Shown here: one piece after another, positions 35,532 to 48,279 of the stretch
Numbering within the stretch: the first letter of the stretch is position 1
How the letters are laid out: the number at the start of each line of letters is the position of its first letter
DNA from: Thiogranum longum
Lineage (GTDB): Bacteria > Pseudomonadota > Gammaproteobacteria > DSM-19610
Direction of reading: 5' to 3'
Length of the DNA: 64,000 bases
Assembly (NCBI RefSeq): GCF_004339085.1
Contig: NZ_SMFX01000001.1
Location: 1,315,227-1,379,226 of the forward strand
Notes under the pieces: model-generated
Seen by the model: the letters and a program-made list of their open reading frames with translations, nothing else
Database searches by the model: none
What the model was told of the DNA's origin: nothing
Made by a program: the position numbers and the translations under genes

Positions 35532-36716
35532 TCAAAGAACGCCGGCGATACGTCCCAGCGCGTCTTTCAGGGTGTCCATGCCGGTGGCGAAGGACAGGCG
35601 CAGGTAGCCGGGAGCACCGAAGGCAGAGCCGGGCACCAGCGCTACGCCGGCTTCATTCAGCAGATGCTCGGCCAGTTCGGCATCATCGTTGATACCGTCC
35701 AGCTGTTCGATAACGGAGCTGAAATCCGGAAAGGCGTAAAAGGTGCCATCGGCTTCGGCGCAGCGCACGCCATCCAGCGCGTTGAGCGCGGCGACTACAT
35801 AATCATGGCGTTCATGAAAGGCCGCCAGCATGGGTGCAATACAGGACTGGTCGCCGTCCAGTGCTTCCACGGCGGCCGCCTGTGACACGGCGGCGGGGTT
35901 CGAAGTGCTTTGTGACTGGATTTTTTTCATCGCCTGGATCAGCGGCTTTGGTCCGCCGGCATAGCCAATGCGCCAGCCGGTCATGGCGTAGGCCTTGGAA
36001 ACCCCGTTCAGCACAATACTGCGTGGAACCAGTTCTTCCGCTACATTGACGATGTTTACGAACGGTTCATCCGACCACAGGATGTGTTCGTACATATCAT
36101 CAGTGGCCACCAGGATCTGCGGGTTTCTCAACAGCACTGCCGCCAGTGCTTCCAGCTCGGCGCGGCTGTAGGCGACGCCGGTGGGGTTGGAAGGACTGTT
36201 GATGACAAACAGCCGTGTCCTGGGTGAAATGGCGGCTTCCAGCTGCTCCGGCGTGATCTTGAAGCGTTGCTCCAGTCCGGCACGCACGATGACCGGTTCG
36301 CCGTCAGCCAGCCGCACCATGTCCGGGTAGGATACCCAGTAGGGTGCCGGAATGATGACCTCGTCACCCGGGTTGAGCAGCGCCTGGCACAGGTTGTAGA
36401 AGCTCTGCTTGCCACCGCACGACACCAGAATCTCGTCGGGTTGGCAGGTTAATCCGTTATCGCGCCTAAACTTGTTTATAATGGCGCTTTTGAGTTCTGC
36501 TGTGCCGTCCACCGCCGTGTAACGGGTGGCGCCATTGCGGATCGCCTGGATGGCGGCTTCCTTGATGTGATCCGGGGTGTCGAAATCCGGCTCGCCGGCC
36601 CCAAGGCCGATAATGTCCTTGCCCGCGGCGCGTAGCTCAGCGGCACGTGCGGTGACGGCGAGGGTCGGTGAGGGCTTAACCCGTTGCACACGTTGTGACA
36701 GGGTGATGTCATTCAC
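35532..36716 (-). CDS. Class I aspartate-type aminotransferase
   Basis: This PLP-dependent fold-type I aminotransferase of about 394 residues has the N-terminal LSQRVQRVKPSPTLAVTARAA typical of the AspC-alpha group. It also shows INSPSNPTGVAY and SIVLNGVSKAYAMTGWRIGY with the PLP lysine. It probably exchanges amino groups between aspartate, glutamate and aromatic or other keto acids. GTG 36716 (VNDITLSQ) is preferred: AGGA lies about eight bases upstream and the protein then has family length, while the ATG at 36758 adds 14 residues. It is divergent from uvrB with a 74-bp gap. Confidence 0.9.
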   Translation of the reverse strand: MNDITLSQRVQRVKPSPTLAVTARAAELRAAGKDIIGLGAGEPDFDTPDHIKEAAIQAIRNGATRYTAVDGTAELKSAIINKFRRDNGLTCQPDEILVSCGGKQSFYNLCQALLNPGDEVIIPAPYWVSYPDMVRLADGEPVIVRAGLEQRFKITPEQLEAAISPRTRLFVINSPSNPTGVAYSRAELEALAAVLLRNPQILVATDDMYEHILWSDEPFVNIVNVAEELVPRSIVLNGVSKAYAMTGWRIGYAGGPKPLIQAMKKIQSQSTSNPAAVSQAAAVEALDGDQSCIAPMLAAFHERHDYVVAALNALDGVRCAEADGTFYAFPDFSSVIEQLDGINDDAELAEHLLNEAGVALVPGSAFGAPGYLRLSFATGMDTLKDALGRIAGVL

Positions 36717-36790
36717 TCCGGCGATCCTTTTGATAATGGCTGCATGATGGCGGCCCATGATACTGAAACCCGACGCATTACTTAATCCCT

Positions 36791-38809
<2,019 letters not shown>

Positions 38810-38888
38810 GAGATAACCCTCGGGGAACCTGATTAACCCGTCATTGACATGCCTGCCGGGCCACCTATAATGCCCGTTTTACGACTTC

Positions 38889-38965
38889 AGGCGCGTAGCT
38901 CAGTTGGTTAGAGCACCACCTTGACATGGTGGGGGTCGTTGGTTCGAATCCAATCGCGCCTACCA
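38889..38965 (+). tRNA. tRNA-Val (GAC)
   Basis: This 77-base cloverleaf has acceptor arms AGGCGCG and CGCGCCT, D-arm GCTCAGTTGGTTAGAGC, anticodon loop CTTGACATG region (anticodon GAC), T-arm GTTGGTTCGAATCCAAT and an encoded CCA. A terminator follows. Confidence 0.97.
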
Positions 38966-38978
38966 AATTCCGGAAATC

Positions 38979-39004
38979 AGGCCGCCTTCGGGTGGCCTTT
39001 TTTA
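38979..39004 (+). terminator. Terminator after tRNA-Val
   Basis: AGGCCGCC and GGTGGCCT form a stem with the stable TTCG loop, followed by TTTTTT. It ends the tRNA-Val transcript. Confidence 0.85.
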
Positions 39005-39101
39005 TGCCGGTAACGCCTTGCGAACCGGTGCAGAGCATCGACGAGCATTTCCCGGTGCGTTAACCTTGGCCCGGACAAGCTTGAGTTAACCAGGATGACC
39101 T

Positions 39102-40691
39102 GTGCAGCCAGACTTCATCGCTATTGGTATCGCTTTTGTATTGGGCCTGGGTGCGCGGCTGGTGGGTCTGCCGCCGCTGGTCGGTTACCTGATTACCGGG
39201 TTTATCCTGTACGCCATCGGTTTCCGCATCACACCCACGCTGGAAGAATTTTCTGACATCGGCGTAACGCTGTTGTTGTTCAGTATCGGGCTCAAGCTCC
39301 GCCTTGGCAGCCTGCTTATGCCGCAGATCTGGGCCGTGGCTTCCCTGCATATGCTGATCACTGTAGCAGTGACGGCAATCTTTATAGCCATCATGGGTGG
39401 CATCAGCGTGTCGCTGTTCACCGGTCTGGATCCGTCAGCGATCGCCCTGATTGCGTTTGCGTTGAGCTTCTCCAGCACCGTGTTTGCCGTCAAGGTACTG
39501 GAAGAAAAGGGCGAGATGAGTTCGCTGTATGGCCGCATTTCCATTGGTATCCTTATTGTTCAGGATATCGTTGCGGTGATTTTTCTGGCGGTATCTGCCG
39601 GCAAGGTTCCTTCTGTGTGGGCGCTGGGTCTTTTACTGCTGATCCCGCTAAGACCGCTCTTGCATAAATTGCTGGAATTTTCCGGACGCGGTGAGTTGCA
39701 AATACTGTTCGGCCTGGTGCTGGCGCTGGGTGGAGCGCATTTGTTTGAACTGGTCAGCGTTAAAGGCGATCTTGGTGCGTTGATTCTGGGTGTCATGCTC
39801 GCGAGCCATTCCCGCGCTTCCGAGCTGGCGCGCCAGCTACTGGGATTCAAGGATCTTTTCCTGGTCGGGTTTTTTCTGTCCATCGGTTTGTCCGGCCCGC
39901 TCAGCCGGGAAGCGCTTGTCACAGGTGTCGTGTTGTTGTTGCTCGTGCCATTTAAAACGCTGCTGTTTTTCGGTCTGTTGAGTCGATTCCGCCTGCGTGT
40001 TCGAACCGCGCTGCTGGCCTCGTTGAGTCTGGCCAATTACAGCGAATTCGGATTGATCGTGGCGGCTATCTGTGTCACTAACGGCTGGCTTGGTGGTGAA
40101 TGGCTTATCGCCATCGCTATTGCACTGTCGCTGTCGTTTATCGGGGCAGCCAGCCTGAACCGGGTGTCTTATGCCTTATATTCAGCCATGCGAATGCCGT
40201 TGTCCCGGTTTGAAACAAAAGAACGTATTACCGAGGAAGAGTCGATCGATCCGGGTGAGGTGAACGTCGTGGTGTTCGGCATGGGGCGTGTCGGAAGCGG
40301 CACCTATGACGCTATCCGCCAACGACTGGGCGAGCAAGTGCTCGGCGTGGATGTGGACAAGGATACCGTCGACAAGCTTAAAGCCAGTGGCCGAAATGTG
40401 ATCCGCGGCAGTGCGACTGACCCGGAGTTCTGGGACCGTATCAACCTGGACTTTGACCGGGTCAGCCTGATTCTGCTGGCCATGCCCAATACGCAGGAAA
40501 ACCTGTTTGCTGCCAGACAGCTCGCGCAAGCCGGTTACAAAGGCAAGGTGGCCGCTGTTGCCAAGTACGCAGACGAAGTCGAGAAACTGAAGCAGGCCGG
40601 TGTAGATGCCGCCTTCAACCTGTATGCAGAGGCCGGCGCAGGTTTTGCCGAACACGTCTGTAAAGCGCTGCTCCCGGAAGCGGACAAGTGA
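39102..40691 (+). CDS. CPA2-family cation/proton antiporter with TrkA-N domain (Kef/YbaL-like)
   Basis: This 529-residue protein has about twelve transmembrane helices in the first 360 residues, beginning FIAIGIAFVLGLGARLVGLPPLVGYL with the LVGYLITGF motif of the family. A cytoplasmic RCK/TrkA-N domain starts near residue 385 (VNVVVFGMGRVGSGTYDAI), with the nucleotide-binding glycines and a following acidic residue. Kef/YbaL-type proteins move potassium or sodium against protons and can respond to electrophile or nucleotide signals. No partner subunit is seen nearby, so the transported ion is not certain. The start is GTG 39102. Confidence 0.88.
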   Translation: MQPDFIAIGIAFVLGLGARLVGLPPLVGYLITGFILYAIGFRITPTLEEFSDIGVTLLLFSIGLKLRLGSLLMPQIWAVASLHMLITVAVTAIFIAIMGGISVSLFTGLDPSAIALIAFALSFSSTVFAVKVLEEKGEMSSLYGRISIGILIVQDIVAVIFLAVSAGKVPSVWALGLLLLIPLRPLLHKLLEFSGRGELQILFGLVLALGGAHLFELVSVKGDLGALILGVMLASHSRASELARQLLGFKDLFLVGFFLSIGLSGPLSREALVTGVVLLLLVPFKTLLFFGLLSRFRLRVRTALLASLSLANYSEFGLIVAAICVTNGWLGGEWLIAIAIALSLSFIGAASLNRVSYALYSAMRMPLSRFETKERITEEESIDPGEVNVVVFGMGRVGSGTYDAIRQRLGEQVLGVDVDKDTVDKLKASGRNVIRGSATDPEFWDRINLDFDRVSLILLAMPNTQENLFAARQLAQAGYKGKVAAVAKYADEVEKLKQAGVDAAFNLYAEAGAGFAEHVCKALLPEADK

Positions 40692-40846
40692 ATGTTGAGC
40701 CCGGGACGCCGATTGCGAAGGTGTTAACGGCAGTGTAGTATCCGCGTTCCCGTATCGTCCGGAACCGCAAGGGTTTCGGCCGATGGCGCGAATTTAAATT
40801 TTATACAAGTGGCCTCTCGTACCGGCCACCACTGGAGAAGCAGAGC
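40692..40846 (+). promoter_or_regulatory. thrS leader with hairpin
   Basis: This is a 155-base gap without a gene. An AT-rich stretch (GAATTTAAATTTTATACAAG) could hold the promoter -10. GTGGCC (40809-40814) and GGCCAC (40824-40829) form a hairpin immediately before the GGAG ribosome binding site at 40833-40836. In E. coli ThrS represses its own mRNA through hairpins that mimic tRNA-Thr. I only see one short hairpin here, so equivalence is speculative. Confidence 0.35.
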
Positions 40847-42778
40847 ATGCCCGTAGTCACCCTCCCCGATGGAAGTCAGCGCAGTTTTGATCACCCTGTC
40901 ACCGTCGCTGAAGTCGCAGCCGACATTGGCCCGGGTCTGGCCAGGGCCGCGCTGGCCGGCAAGGTCAACGGCGAGCTGGTGGATACCAGTTACTGTATCG
41001 AGAACGATGCTGACCTCGCTATCGTTACCAACAAGGATGACGATGCGCTGGAACTGGTCCGCCACGATGCCGCGCACATTATGGCGCAGGCGGTGCAGGA
41101 GCTGTATCCCGGCACCCAGGTGACTATCGGTCCGGCCATTGAAAACGGTTTCTACTATGACTTTGCACGCGAAGAGCCGTTCACCCCGGAAGACCTGAAG
41201 AAAATCGAAAAGCGCATGAGTGAAATCGTCAAGCGTAACCTGCCGATCGAGCGTGAAGTGTGGACACGCGAACAGGCGATCAAAACCTTCAGCGAGCTGG
41301 GTGAGACCTACAAGGTCGAAATCATCGAGGACATTATCCCGGAAGGCGAGGAGTTATCCATCTACCGCCAGGGTGAATGGTTCGATGTGTGTCGTGGTCC
41401 GCATTTGCCCAGCACCGCCAAACTGCCAAAAGCTTTCAAGCTGATGAGCGTGGCCGGCGCCTACTGGCGTGGCGATTCCAACAACCCCATGTTGCAACGC
41501 ATCTATGGAACGGCGTGGCGCAACAAGGACGAACTCAAGGCCTACCTGCACCGGCTGGAAGAAGCCGAGAAGCGCGACCATCGCAAGCTCGGCAAGACCA
41601 TGAACCTGTTCCATACCCAGGAAGAAGCGCCGGGTATGGTGTTCTGGCACGACAAGGGCTGGCGCATTTACCTGATGGTTCAGGAGTACATTCGCGACAA
41701 GTTACGCGATCATGATTACCAGGAAGTGCATACACCCACGATCATCGACCGTAGTCTGTGGGAGAAGTCCGGCCACTGGGAGAAATTCCAGGATGACATG
41801 TTCATCACCGAATCGGAGAAGCGCACCTTTGCGATCAAGCCGATGAACTGTCCCGCGCATATCCAGATCTATAACCAGGGCCTGAAAAGCTATCGCGATT
41901 TACCCTTGCGGCTGGCCGAGTTCGGTTCCTGCCACCGTAACGAACCGTCCGGCACACTGCACGGGCTGATGCGCGTGCGCGGTTTCGTGCAGGACGACGC
42001 GCACATCTTTTGTACCGAAGCGCAGGTGCTCAATGAAGTGTCGGCGTTTATCGACCTGCTGTTCGAGGTCTACCGTGATTTCGGTTTCGAGGATGTCATC
42101 ATCAAGTTCTCCACGCGCCCGGATAAACGTGTCGGTGCCGACGCGTTGTGGGACAAGGCCGAGAAATCGCTGCAAGATGCGCTCGAGCATAAAAAACTCG
42201 ACTGGGAACTGCAGCCGGGTGAGGGCGCCTTCTATGGCCCCAAGATCGAATTCTCGTTGAAGGACTGCCTGGACCGTGTCTGGCAGCTGGGCACCATCCA
42301 GCTCGATTTCTCCATGCCGGACCGGCTCGGTGCCACCTATATCGCCGAGGACGGCAGCAAGCATGTGCCGGTGATGCTGCACCGTGCTATCCTCGGTTCG
42401 CTGGAGCGATTCATCGGCATTTTGATCGAACATTACGCCGGTGCACTGCCGCTGTGGCTGGCCCCGATTCAGGCCGTGGTGATGAATATCACCGACAATC
42501 AGGCCGAATATGTCAAAAAAGTTGCAGAAACCTTGAAAAATCAGGGAATCAGGGTCAATTCGGACTTGAGAAACGAGAAAATCGGCTTTAAAATCCGCGA
42601 GCACACAATTCAGCGCACCCCGTACTTGCTGGTCGTCGGCGACCGGGAAGCTGAATCGAATACTGTGGCCGTGCGCACGCGAAGCGGCAAGGACCTGGGA
42701 AGCCTGTCCTTGCAAGCCCTGTCAGAAGGGCTGACCGCTGAAATCGCGAGCCGCGGCCGAAACGTTTTGGAGAACTGA
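40847..42778 (+). CDS. thrS: Threonyl-tRNA synthetase
   Basis: This 643-residue protein is the usual length for bacterial ThrRS (E. coli 642). An N-terminal TGS domain starts [18 protein letters not shown]. The editing domain follows ([19 protein letters not shown], with the HxxxH zinc-like site, and [11 protein letters not shown]). The class II catalytic core contains [27 protein letters not shown], FRNEPSGxLHG-type and zinc-ligand residues, and an anticodon-binding domain closes it. It begins the conserved thrS-infC-rpmI-rplT-pheS-pheT-ihfA cluster. The infC start is three bases after its stop. Confidence 0.98.
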   Translation: MPVVTLPDGSQRSFDHPVTVAEVAADIGPGLARAALAGKVNGELVDTSYCIENDADLAIVTNKDDDALELVRHDAAHIMAQAVQELYPGTQVTIGPAIENGFYYDFAREEPFTPEDLKKIEKRMSEIVKRNLPIEREVWTREQAIKTFSELGETYKVEIIEDIIPEGEELSIYRQGEWFDVCRGPHLPSTAKLPKAFKLMSVAGAYWRGDSNNPMLQRIYGTAWRNKDELKAYLHRLEEAEKRDHRKLGKTMNLFHTQEEAPGMVFWHDKGWRIYLMVQEYIRDKLRDHDYQEVHTPTIIDRSLWEKSGHWEKFQDDMFITESEKRTFAIKPMNCPAHIQIYNQGLKSYRDLPLRLAEFGSCHRNEPSGTLHGLMRVRGFVQDDAHIFCTEAQVLNEVSAFIDLLFEVYRDFGFEDVIIKFSTRPDKRVGADALWDKAEKSLQDALEHKKLDWELQPGEGAFYGPKIEFSLKDCLDRVWQLGTIQLDFSMPDRLGATYIAEDGSKHVPVMLHRAILGSLERFIGILIEHYAGALPLWLAPIQAVVMNITDNQAEYVKKVAETLKNQGIRVNSDLRNEKIGFKIREHTIQRTPYLLVVGDREAESNTVAVRTRSGKDLGSLSLQALSEGLTAEIASRGRNVLEN

Positions 42779-42781
42779 ACT

Positions 42782-43306
42782 ATCGCTGCAGCAAACAAAC
42801 TGAAACACCGGCTCAACCAGAGCATTGATGCAACTGAAGTCCGCCTGGTTGGCGCCGAAGGTGAACAAATCGGCGTCGTTCCACTTGCCGAGGCCCTGGA
42901 AAAAGCGGCGGAAGCCAGTCTTGATCTGGTCGAGATCTCACCACAGGCAGAACCGCCTGTCTGCAAGATCATGGATTACGGCAAGTACCGTTTCGATGAG
43001 CAGAAGAAACGACAGGCTGCACGCAAGAAGCAGAAGCAGACCCAGGTCAAGGAAATCAAGTTCCGGCCCGGTACCGATATTGGCGATTACAATATCAAGC
43101 TGCGTAACCTGACCCGGTTCCTGAATGACGGGGACAAGGTCAAGGTTACCCTGCGCTTTCGCGGCCGCGAGATGGCGCACCAGGAACTGGGGCGTGATTT
43201 GCTGAAGCGTGTAGAGGGTGATTTGTCGGAGCTTGCTACGGTAGAGCAGTTTCCGAAAATGGAAGGCCGTCAGATGATTATGGTGATGGCACCAAAGAAG
43301 AAGTAA
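42782..43306 (+). CDS. infC: Translation initiation factor IF-3 with AUC start codon
   Basis: This 174-residue IF-3 has an N domain ([20 protein letters not shown], then [21 protein letters not shown]), a basic linker ([22 protein letters not shown]) and a C domain ([18 protein letters not shown], ending [11 protein letters not shown]). Conserved N-domain sequence extends well upstream of the first ATG at 42971, and the only start with a proper ribosome binding site is ATC at 42782 (GGAG at 42769-42772, nine bases away). E. coli infC uses AUU for autoregulation by IF-3's rejection of non-canonical starts. An AUC here would serve the same function. A standard ATG/GTG/TTG search misses the true start. 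Confidence 0.93.
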   Translation: MAAANKLKHRLNQSIDATEVRLVGAEGEQIGVVPLAEALEKAAEASLDLVEISPQAEPPVCKIMDYGKYRFDEQKKRQAARKKQKQTQVKEIKFRPGTDIGDYNIKLRNLTRFLNDGDKVKVTLRFRGREMAHQELGRDLLKRVEGDLSELATVEQFPKMEGRQMIMVMAPKKK

Positions 43307-43308
43307 GT

Positions 43309-43338
43309 AATGGGGACAGGTTTAAACCTGTCCCCATT
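43309..43338. repeat. Perfect 30-bp palindrome after infC
   Basis: The two 15-base arms are perfect complements with no spacer, centred on TTTAAA and containing TGGGGACAGG/CCTGTCCCCA. It begins two bases after the infC stop. The GGGGACAG core is shared with the hairpin at 43385-43409. Confidence 0.88.
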
Positions 43339-43384
43339 GATGGTGTTCGACCCGGGTACTCACCGCACCTTGGGGCGACTTTGA

Positions 43385-43409
43385 GGGGACAGATATTAAA
43401 TCTGTCCCC
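43385..43409. repeat. GGGGACAGAT hairpin before rpmI
   Basis: GGGGACAGAT (43385-43394) and ATCTGTCCCC (43400-43409) form a ten-pair perfect stem with an ATTAA loop. The sequence is a relative of the palindrome 46 bp upstream. Short GGGGACAG palindromes of this kind are a recurring repeat type in proteobacteria; the link to REP-associated transposases is inference. Confidence 0.8.
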
Positions 43410-43433
43410 CTTTAATTAAGCGGGAGAGATACT

Positions 43434-43631
43434 ATGCCTAAGATGAAAACCAATCGTGGGGCCGCCAAGCGGTTCCGCAAGACCGCCAGTGGCGGTTTCA
43501 AGCGTGGCCAGTCGCATCTGCGCCATATCCTCACCAAGAAAAGCAGCAAGCGCAAGCGCCATCTCGGCAGCACCGAACAGGTGCACGAAGCCGATCAGCG
43601 TGCCGTTCGCCGCATGTTGCCATTTGTCTAA
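43434..43631 (+). CDS. rpmI: 50S ribosomal protein L35
   Basis: This basic 65-residue protein matches L35 exactly in length and pattern ([20 protein letters not shown], then [20 protein letters not shown]). L35 lies on the solvent side of the large subunit. A GGGAGAG ribosome binding site lies about seven bases before ATG 43434. rplT follows after 16 bp. The leader, which in E. coli contains the L20 translational operator, is interrupted here by two palindromes. Confidence 0.97.
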   Translation: MPKMKTNRGAAKRFRKTASGGFKRGQSHLRHILTKKSSKRKRHLGSTEQVHEADQRAVRRMLPFV

Positions 43632-43647
43632 CCGGAGGGGATAAGCC

Positions 43648-44007
43648 ATGCCTAGAGTAAAACGTGGTGTTCAGGCGCGAGCCAAACACAAGAAGGTCCT
43701 CGACAAGGCCAAGGGTTATTACGGCGCACGCCGCAAGGTCTACCGTGTCGCCAAACAGGCGGTCATCAAGGCCGGCCAGTACGCCTACCGTGACCGTCGT
43801 CAACGCAAGCGTCAGTTCCGTGCATTGTGGATTGCCCGTATCAACGCCGCAGCCCGGGAGAACGGCATGTCCTACAGCCGTTTCATCAACGGACTGAGCA
43901 AGGCCGGTATCGAAGTCGACCGCAAGGTGCTTGCCGATCTGGCCGTGTTTGATGCGCCTGCCTTTAGTGCGCTGGCAGAACAAGCGAAAGCCAGCCTCGC
44001 AGGTTAG
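43648..44007 (+). CDS. rplT: 50S ribosomal protein L20
   Basis: This 119-residue L20 begins [21 protein letters not shown], with [20 protein letters not shown] following and an extended basic N-terminal helix. It is essential for early 50S assembly and in E. coli represses rpmI-rplT translation. The start has a GGAGGGG ribosome binding site. A hairpin with T run follows the gene. Confidence 0.98.
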   Translation: MPRVKRGVQARAKHKKVLDKAKGYYGARRKVYRVAKQAVIKAGQYAYRDRRQRKRQFRALWIARINAAARENGMSYSRFINGLSKAGIEVDRKVLADLAVFDAPAFSALAEQAKASLAG

Positions 44008-44048
44008 TCCACACGCTGTGTAACAGCAGCGTTAAAACCAAACCCGTT

Positions 44049-45125
<1,077 letters not shown>

Positions 45126-45143
45126 CCACAAGAGTTACCCGAT

Positions 45144-47513
45144 ATGAAATTCAGTGAAGCCTGGTTACGTGAATGGGTCAACCCGGATCTCGAAACCGCA
45201 CAGCTTGCCGAGCAATTGACCATGGCAGGCCTGGAAGTGGATTCCATCGAACCGGCGGCGGGTGAGTTCAGTGGCGTGGTGGTGGCAGAAGTGTTGTCCG
45301 TTGAAGCGCACCCGGATGCCGACAAGCTGCGTGTCTGCCAGGTATCGACAGGCGAGGGCGAGCCGCTGCAGATTGTCTGCGGTGCGCCCAATGTCCGCGC
45401 CGCAATGAAAGCACCGCTGGCGACCATCGGTGGCCGCATCGGCGACATGAAAATCAAAAAAGCCAAACTGCGTGGTGTGCCATCGTTCGGCATGCTGTGT
45501 TCCGCAAGAGAACTGGGCCTGAGTGAAGACCACGAAGGTCTCATGGACCTGCCGGTGGATGCACCGGTCGGGCAGGACATCCGCGATTACCTTTCGCTGG
45601 ATGATACCTTGATTGAAATCGATCTGACGCCCAACCGGGGTGACTGTCTTGGTATGGAGGGCGTGGCGCGAGAAGTCGGCGCGTTAACAAAGACCGATGT
45701 GACAACTCCGGACATGACGCCCGTAAAGACCGCGATCGAGGATGCGCTGGATGTTTCAGTCAGGGCGCCGGAGGCTTGCCCACGCTACCTGGGGCGGGTG
45801 ATTCGCGGTATTGACCCGGACGCACAGACACCCTTGTGGATGAAGGAGAAGTTGCGCCGCGGGGGGTTGCGCAGCCTGGGCCCGGTGGTGGATGTTACCA
45901 ACTACGTGCTGCTGGAACTGGGCCAGCCGATGCATGCCTTCGACCTGGCACAACTGTCCGGCGGAATCGAAGTCCGTTATCCCAAAGCCGGTGAAACCCT
46001 GACGCTGCTTGATGAACGCGAGATTGAACCGGCCAGTGACACCCTGCTGATCTGCGATCAGGACAAGCCGCTTGCGCTGGCCGGCATTATGGGAGGAGAA
46101 CATTCGGGTATCTCGGCAAACACACACGACCTGTTTCTGGAAGTGGCATTCTTTACGCCGGAGAAAATTGCCGGGCACGCACGGCGCTATGGACTGGCAA
46201 CCGACTCGGCGTTTCGCTTTGAACGAGGTGTCGATGCCGGTTTGCAGTCGCGCGCGATGGAGCGTGCAACTGCACTGTTGCTTGAACTGGTCGGTGGTGA
46301 AGCCGGACCGGTTTCGGAAACCGTGTCTGAAGCTCACTTGCCGCAGAAAACACCTGTAACACTGCGTCGCGACCGAATCAGGCGATTGCTTGGCTTCGTG
46401 CCGGATGATGCAGAAGTCGAGAATATACTGGCCCGGCTCGGCATTGCTGTTGAATCCGTGGATAGCGGCTGGCTGGCGATCCCGCCGGGATTCCGTTTCG
46501 ACCTTGCTATCGAGGCTGACCTGATAGAGGAGGTCGGACGTGTGTTCGGTTACAACAACCTGCCCTCGGCCAACAACCGGGGTGATCTCAAACTTCGCCC
46601 GGTACCGGAGACGGTCACGCCGCTGGAGCGGGTGAAGGCCATGCTGGTAGATCGCGATTACAGCGAGGTGATCAGCTACAGCTTTGTCGATGCGGATACG
46701 CAGTCTGTCATCGTGCCGGGTATCGAAGCCGTGGCGCTGGCCAACCCCATCTCGTCTGAGATGTCCGTCATGCGCACCAGTCTGTGGCCCGGTCTGGCGG
46801 GCGTGGTGAAATTCAATATTGCGCGCCAGCAGAGCCGCATCAGAATCTTCGAGTCGGGCCTTAAGTTTATTCAGCAACATAATGAATTAAAACAGGAAAG
46901 AGTAATAGCAGGTGCTGTGGTCGGCGACCGTCTTCCGGAGCAGTGGGGCGCAAAACCCGAGCCGTCCGACTTCTTTGACGTTAAAGCCGACCTGCAATGT
47001 CTGCTCGATTACGCGGGCGTCGAGGCCCGTTTCGAGGCTGGCGAGCAGCCAGCACTGCACCCCGGCCAGAGTGCTGCCATCTATGTCGAGGAACGCCGGG
47101 TGGGCTGGCTTGGCCGTGTACACCCCCAGGTGGCCCAAAAACTGGAAATTCCCGGTAAAACCTTCCTGTTTGAGCTTGAACTGGATGTTGTGCTTAAAGG
47201 GCGGGTGCCAAGTTTTGAAAAACTCTCAAGATTTCCGTCAATCCGCCGTGACTTGTCTGTAGTAGTGAGTGCGGAGACATCAGCCGGCGCACTTTGTGAC
47301 ACGATACGGGCGGAAGCGGGGCCATTGCTCCAGGATCTGCGGGTTTTCGATGTCTACGAAGGTAAAGGTATAGAATCCGGGCGAAAAAGCATCGCTTTTG
47401 GCTTGATTCTACAGGATTCTTCACGCACACTAACTGACAATGACGTTGACGCGGTTATCACGGTTATTACCGGTCAGCTGGAACAAAAATTCGGGGCAAT
47501 TTTAAGAGAGTGA
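45144..47513 (+). CDS. pheT: Phenylalanyl-tRNA synthetase beta subunit
   Basis: This 789-residue protein matches bacterial PheT (E. coli 795). An N-terminal domain ([16 protein letters not shown]) is followed by the EMAP-type tRNA-binding OB fold (residues about 40-150, [18 protein letters not shown]). The B3/B4 editing module, B5 and catalytic-like modules ([17 protein letters not shown]) come next. It closes with a C-terminal FDX-ACB anticodon domain ([12 protein letters not shown] and [18 protein letters not shown]). ihfA begins four bases after its stop, as in other gammaproteobacteria. Confidence 0.98.
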   Translation: MKFSEAWLREWVNPDLETAQLAEQLTMAGLEVDSIEPAAGEFSGVVVAEVLSVEAHPDADKLRVCQVSTGEGEPLQIVCGAPNVRAAMKAPLATIGGRIGDMKIKKAKLRGVPSFGMLCSARELGLSEDHEGLMDLPVDAPVGQDIRDYLSLDDTLIEIDLTPNRGDCLGMEGVAREVGALTKTDVTTPDMTPVKTAIEDALDVSVRAPEACPRYLGRVIRGIDPDAQTPLWMKEKLRRGGLRSLGPVVDVTNYVLLELGQPMHAFDLAQLSGGIEVRYPKAGETLTLLDEREIEPASDTLLICDQDKPLALAGIMGGEHSGISANTHDLFLEVAFFTPEKIAGHARRYGLATDSAFRFERGVDAGLQSRAMERATALLLELVGGEAGPVSETVSEAHLPQKTPVTLRRDRIRRLLGFVPDDAEVENILARLGIAVESVDSGWLAIPPGFRFDLAIEADLIEEVGRVFGYNNLPSANNRGDLKLRPVPETVTPLERVKAMLVDRDYSEVISYSFVDADTQSVIVPGIEAVALANPISSEMSVMRTSLWPGLAGVVKFNIARQQSRIRIFESGLKFIQQHNELKQERVIAGAVVGDRLPEQWGAKPEPSDFFDVKADLQCLLDYAGVEARFEAGEQPALHPGQSAAIYVEERRVGWLGRVHPQVAQKLEIPGKTFLFELELDVVLKGRVPSFEKLSRFPSIRRDLSVVVSAETSAGALCDTIRAEAGPLLQDLRVFDVYEGKGIESGRKSIAFGLILQDSSRTLTDNDVDAVITVITGQLEQKFGAILRE

Positions 47514-47517
47514 TCCC

Positions 47518-47820
47518 ATGGCGCTAACGAAAGCCGATATGGCAGAAAAGCTGTTCGAGGATCTGGGGCTCAACAAACGCGAAGCCAAGGAACTGGTTGA
47601 AATGTTCTTCGAGGAAATCCGTAGTGCCCTCGAAAATGGCAAGCAGGTTAAGCTCTCCGGATTCGGAAATTTTGACTTGCGTGAAAAGAATCAACGACCA
47701 GGCCGTAACCCCAAAACGGGTGAGGAAATTCCGATTTCCGCCCGTCGGGTTGTAACCTTCCGTCCTGGTCAAAAACTCAAAGCACGCGTAGAGGCCTATG
47801 CTGGAAGCCAGCAACAATAA
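47518..47820 (+). CDS. ihfA: Integration host factor subunit alpha
   Basis: This 100-residue HU/IHF-fold DNA-bending protein is identified as the alpha subunit from [44 protein letters not shown] and its location after pheT. It pairs with IhfB (7851-8216) to bend DNA sharply at promoters, origins and recombination sites. The merR-family start codon lies inside its last codons, so translation of the two is coupled. Confidence 0.97.
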   Translation: MALTKADMAEKLFEDLGLNKREAKELVEMFFEEIRSALENGKQVKLSGFGNFDLREKNQRPGRNPKTGEEIPISARRVVTFRPGQKLKARVEAYAGSQQQ

Positions 47821-48154
47821 CGAACTACCCGCGATTCCTGGCAAACGTTACTTCACCATAGGTGAGGTCTCTGAGCTGTGTGGCGTAAAACCGCACGTGC
47901 TGCGTTACTGGGAGCAGGAATTTCCTCAACTCAAGCCGGTAAAGCGCCGTGGTAATCGTCGCTATTACCAGCGTCATGACGTCATCATGATTCGTCAGAT
48001 CCGCAGCTTGCTGTACGAGCAGGGTTTCACCATCGGTGGGGCTCGCCAGCAACTGTCCGGCGACGAGGCGAAGGAAGATGTCAGTCAGCGACAGCAGATC
48101 GTGCGCCAGATGCGCATGGAGCTGGAAGAGTTGTTACAGATACTCAAACGCTAG
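47798..48154 (+). CDS. MerR-family transcriptional regulator
   Basis: This 118-residue regulator has an N-terminal winged-helix domain, [41 protein letters not shown], starting near residue 17. A C-terminal dimerisation helix follows ([20 protein letters not shown]). There is no cysteine-rich metal site, so it is not a classic heavy-metal sensor. The ihfA-merR-tRNA-Pro order is common in gammaproteobacteria, where the regulator's target is still poorly defined. It overlaps ihfA by 23 bases. Confidence 0.92.
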   Translation: MLEASNNNELPAIPGKRYFTIGEVSELCGVKPHVLRYWEQEFPQLKPVKRRGNRRYYQRHDVIMIRQIRSLLYEQGFTIGGARQQLSGDEAKEDVSQRQQIVRQMRMELEELLQILKR

Positions 48155-48181
48155 CAGATGCTGTATCATGCAGCGCTCTTT

Positions 48182-48258
<77 letters not shown>

Positions 48259-48279
48259 TTTCTCCAAGTAGTACTCTCA

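Noticed and set aside
36717-36790. LexA box in front of uvrB
   Set aside because: No CTGT-N8-ACAG or close variant is present in the gap.
38821-38846. GGAACCTGATTAACCCGTCATTG as another family A copy
   Set aside because: Only one end-like sequence is present without hairpins; it is too short to call a repeat copy.
45756-46880. 374-codon minus-strand open frame opposite pheT
   Set aside because: It mirrors the codon bias of pheT, has no recognisable domain, and pheT is complete and conserved.
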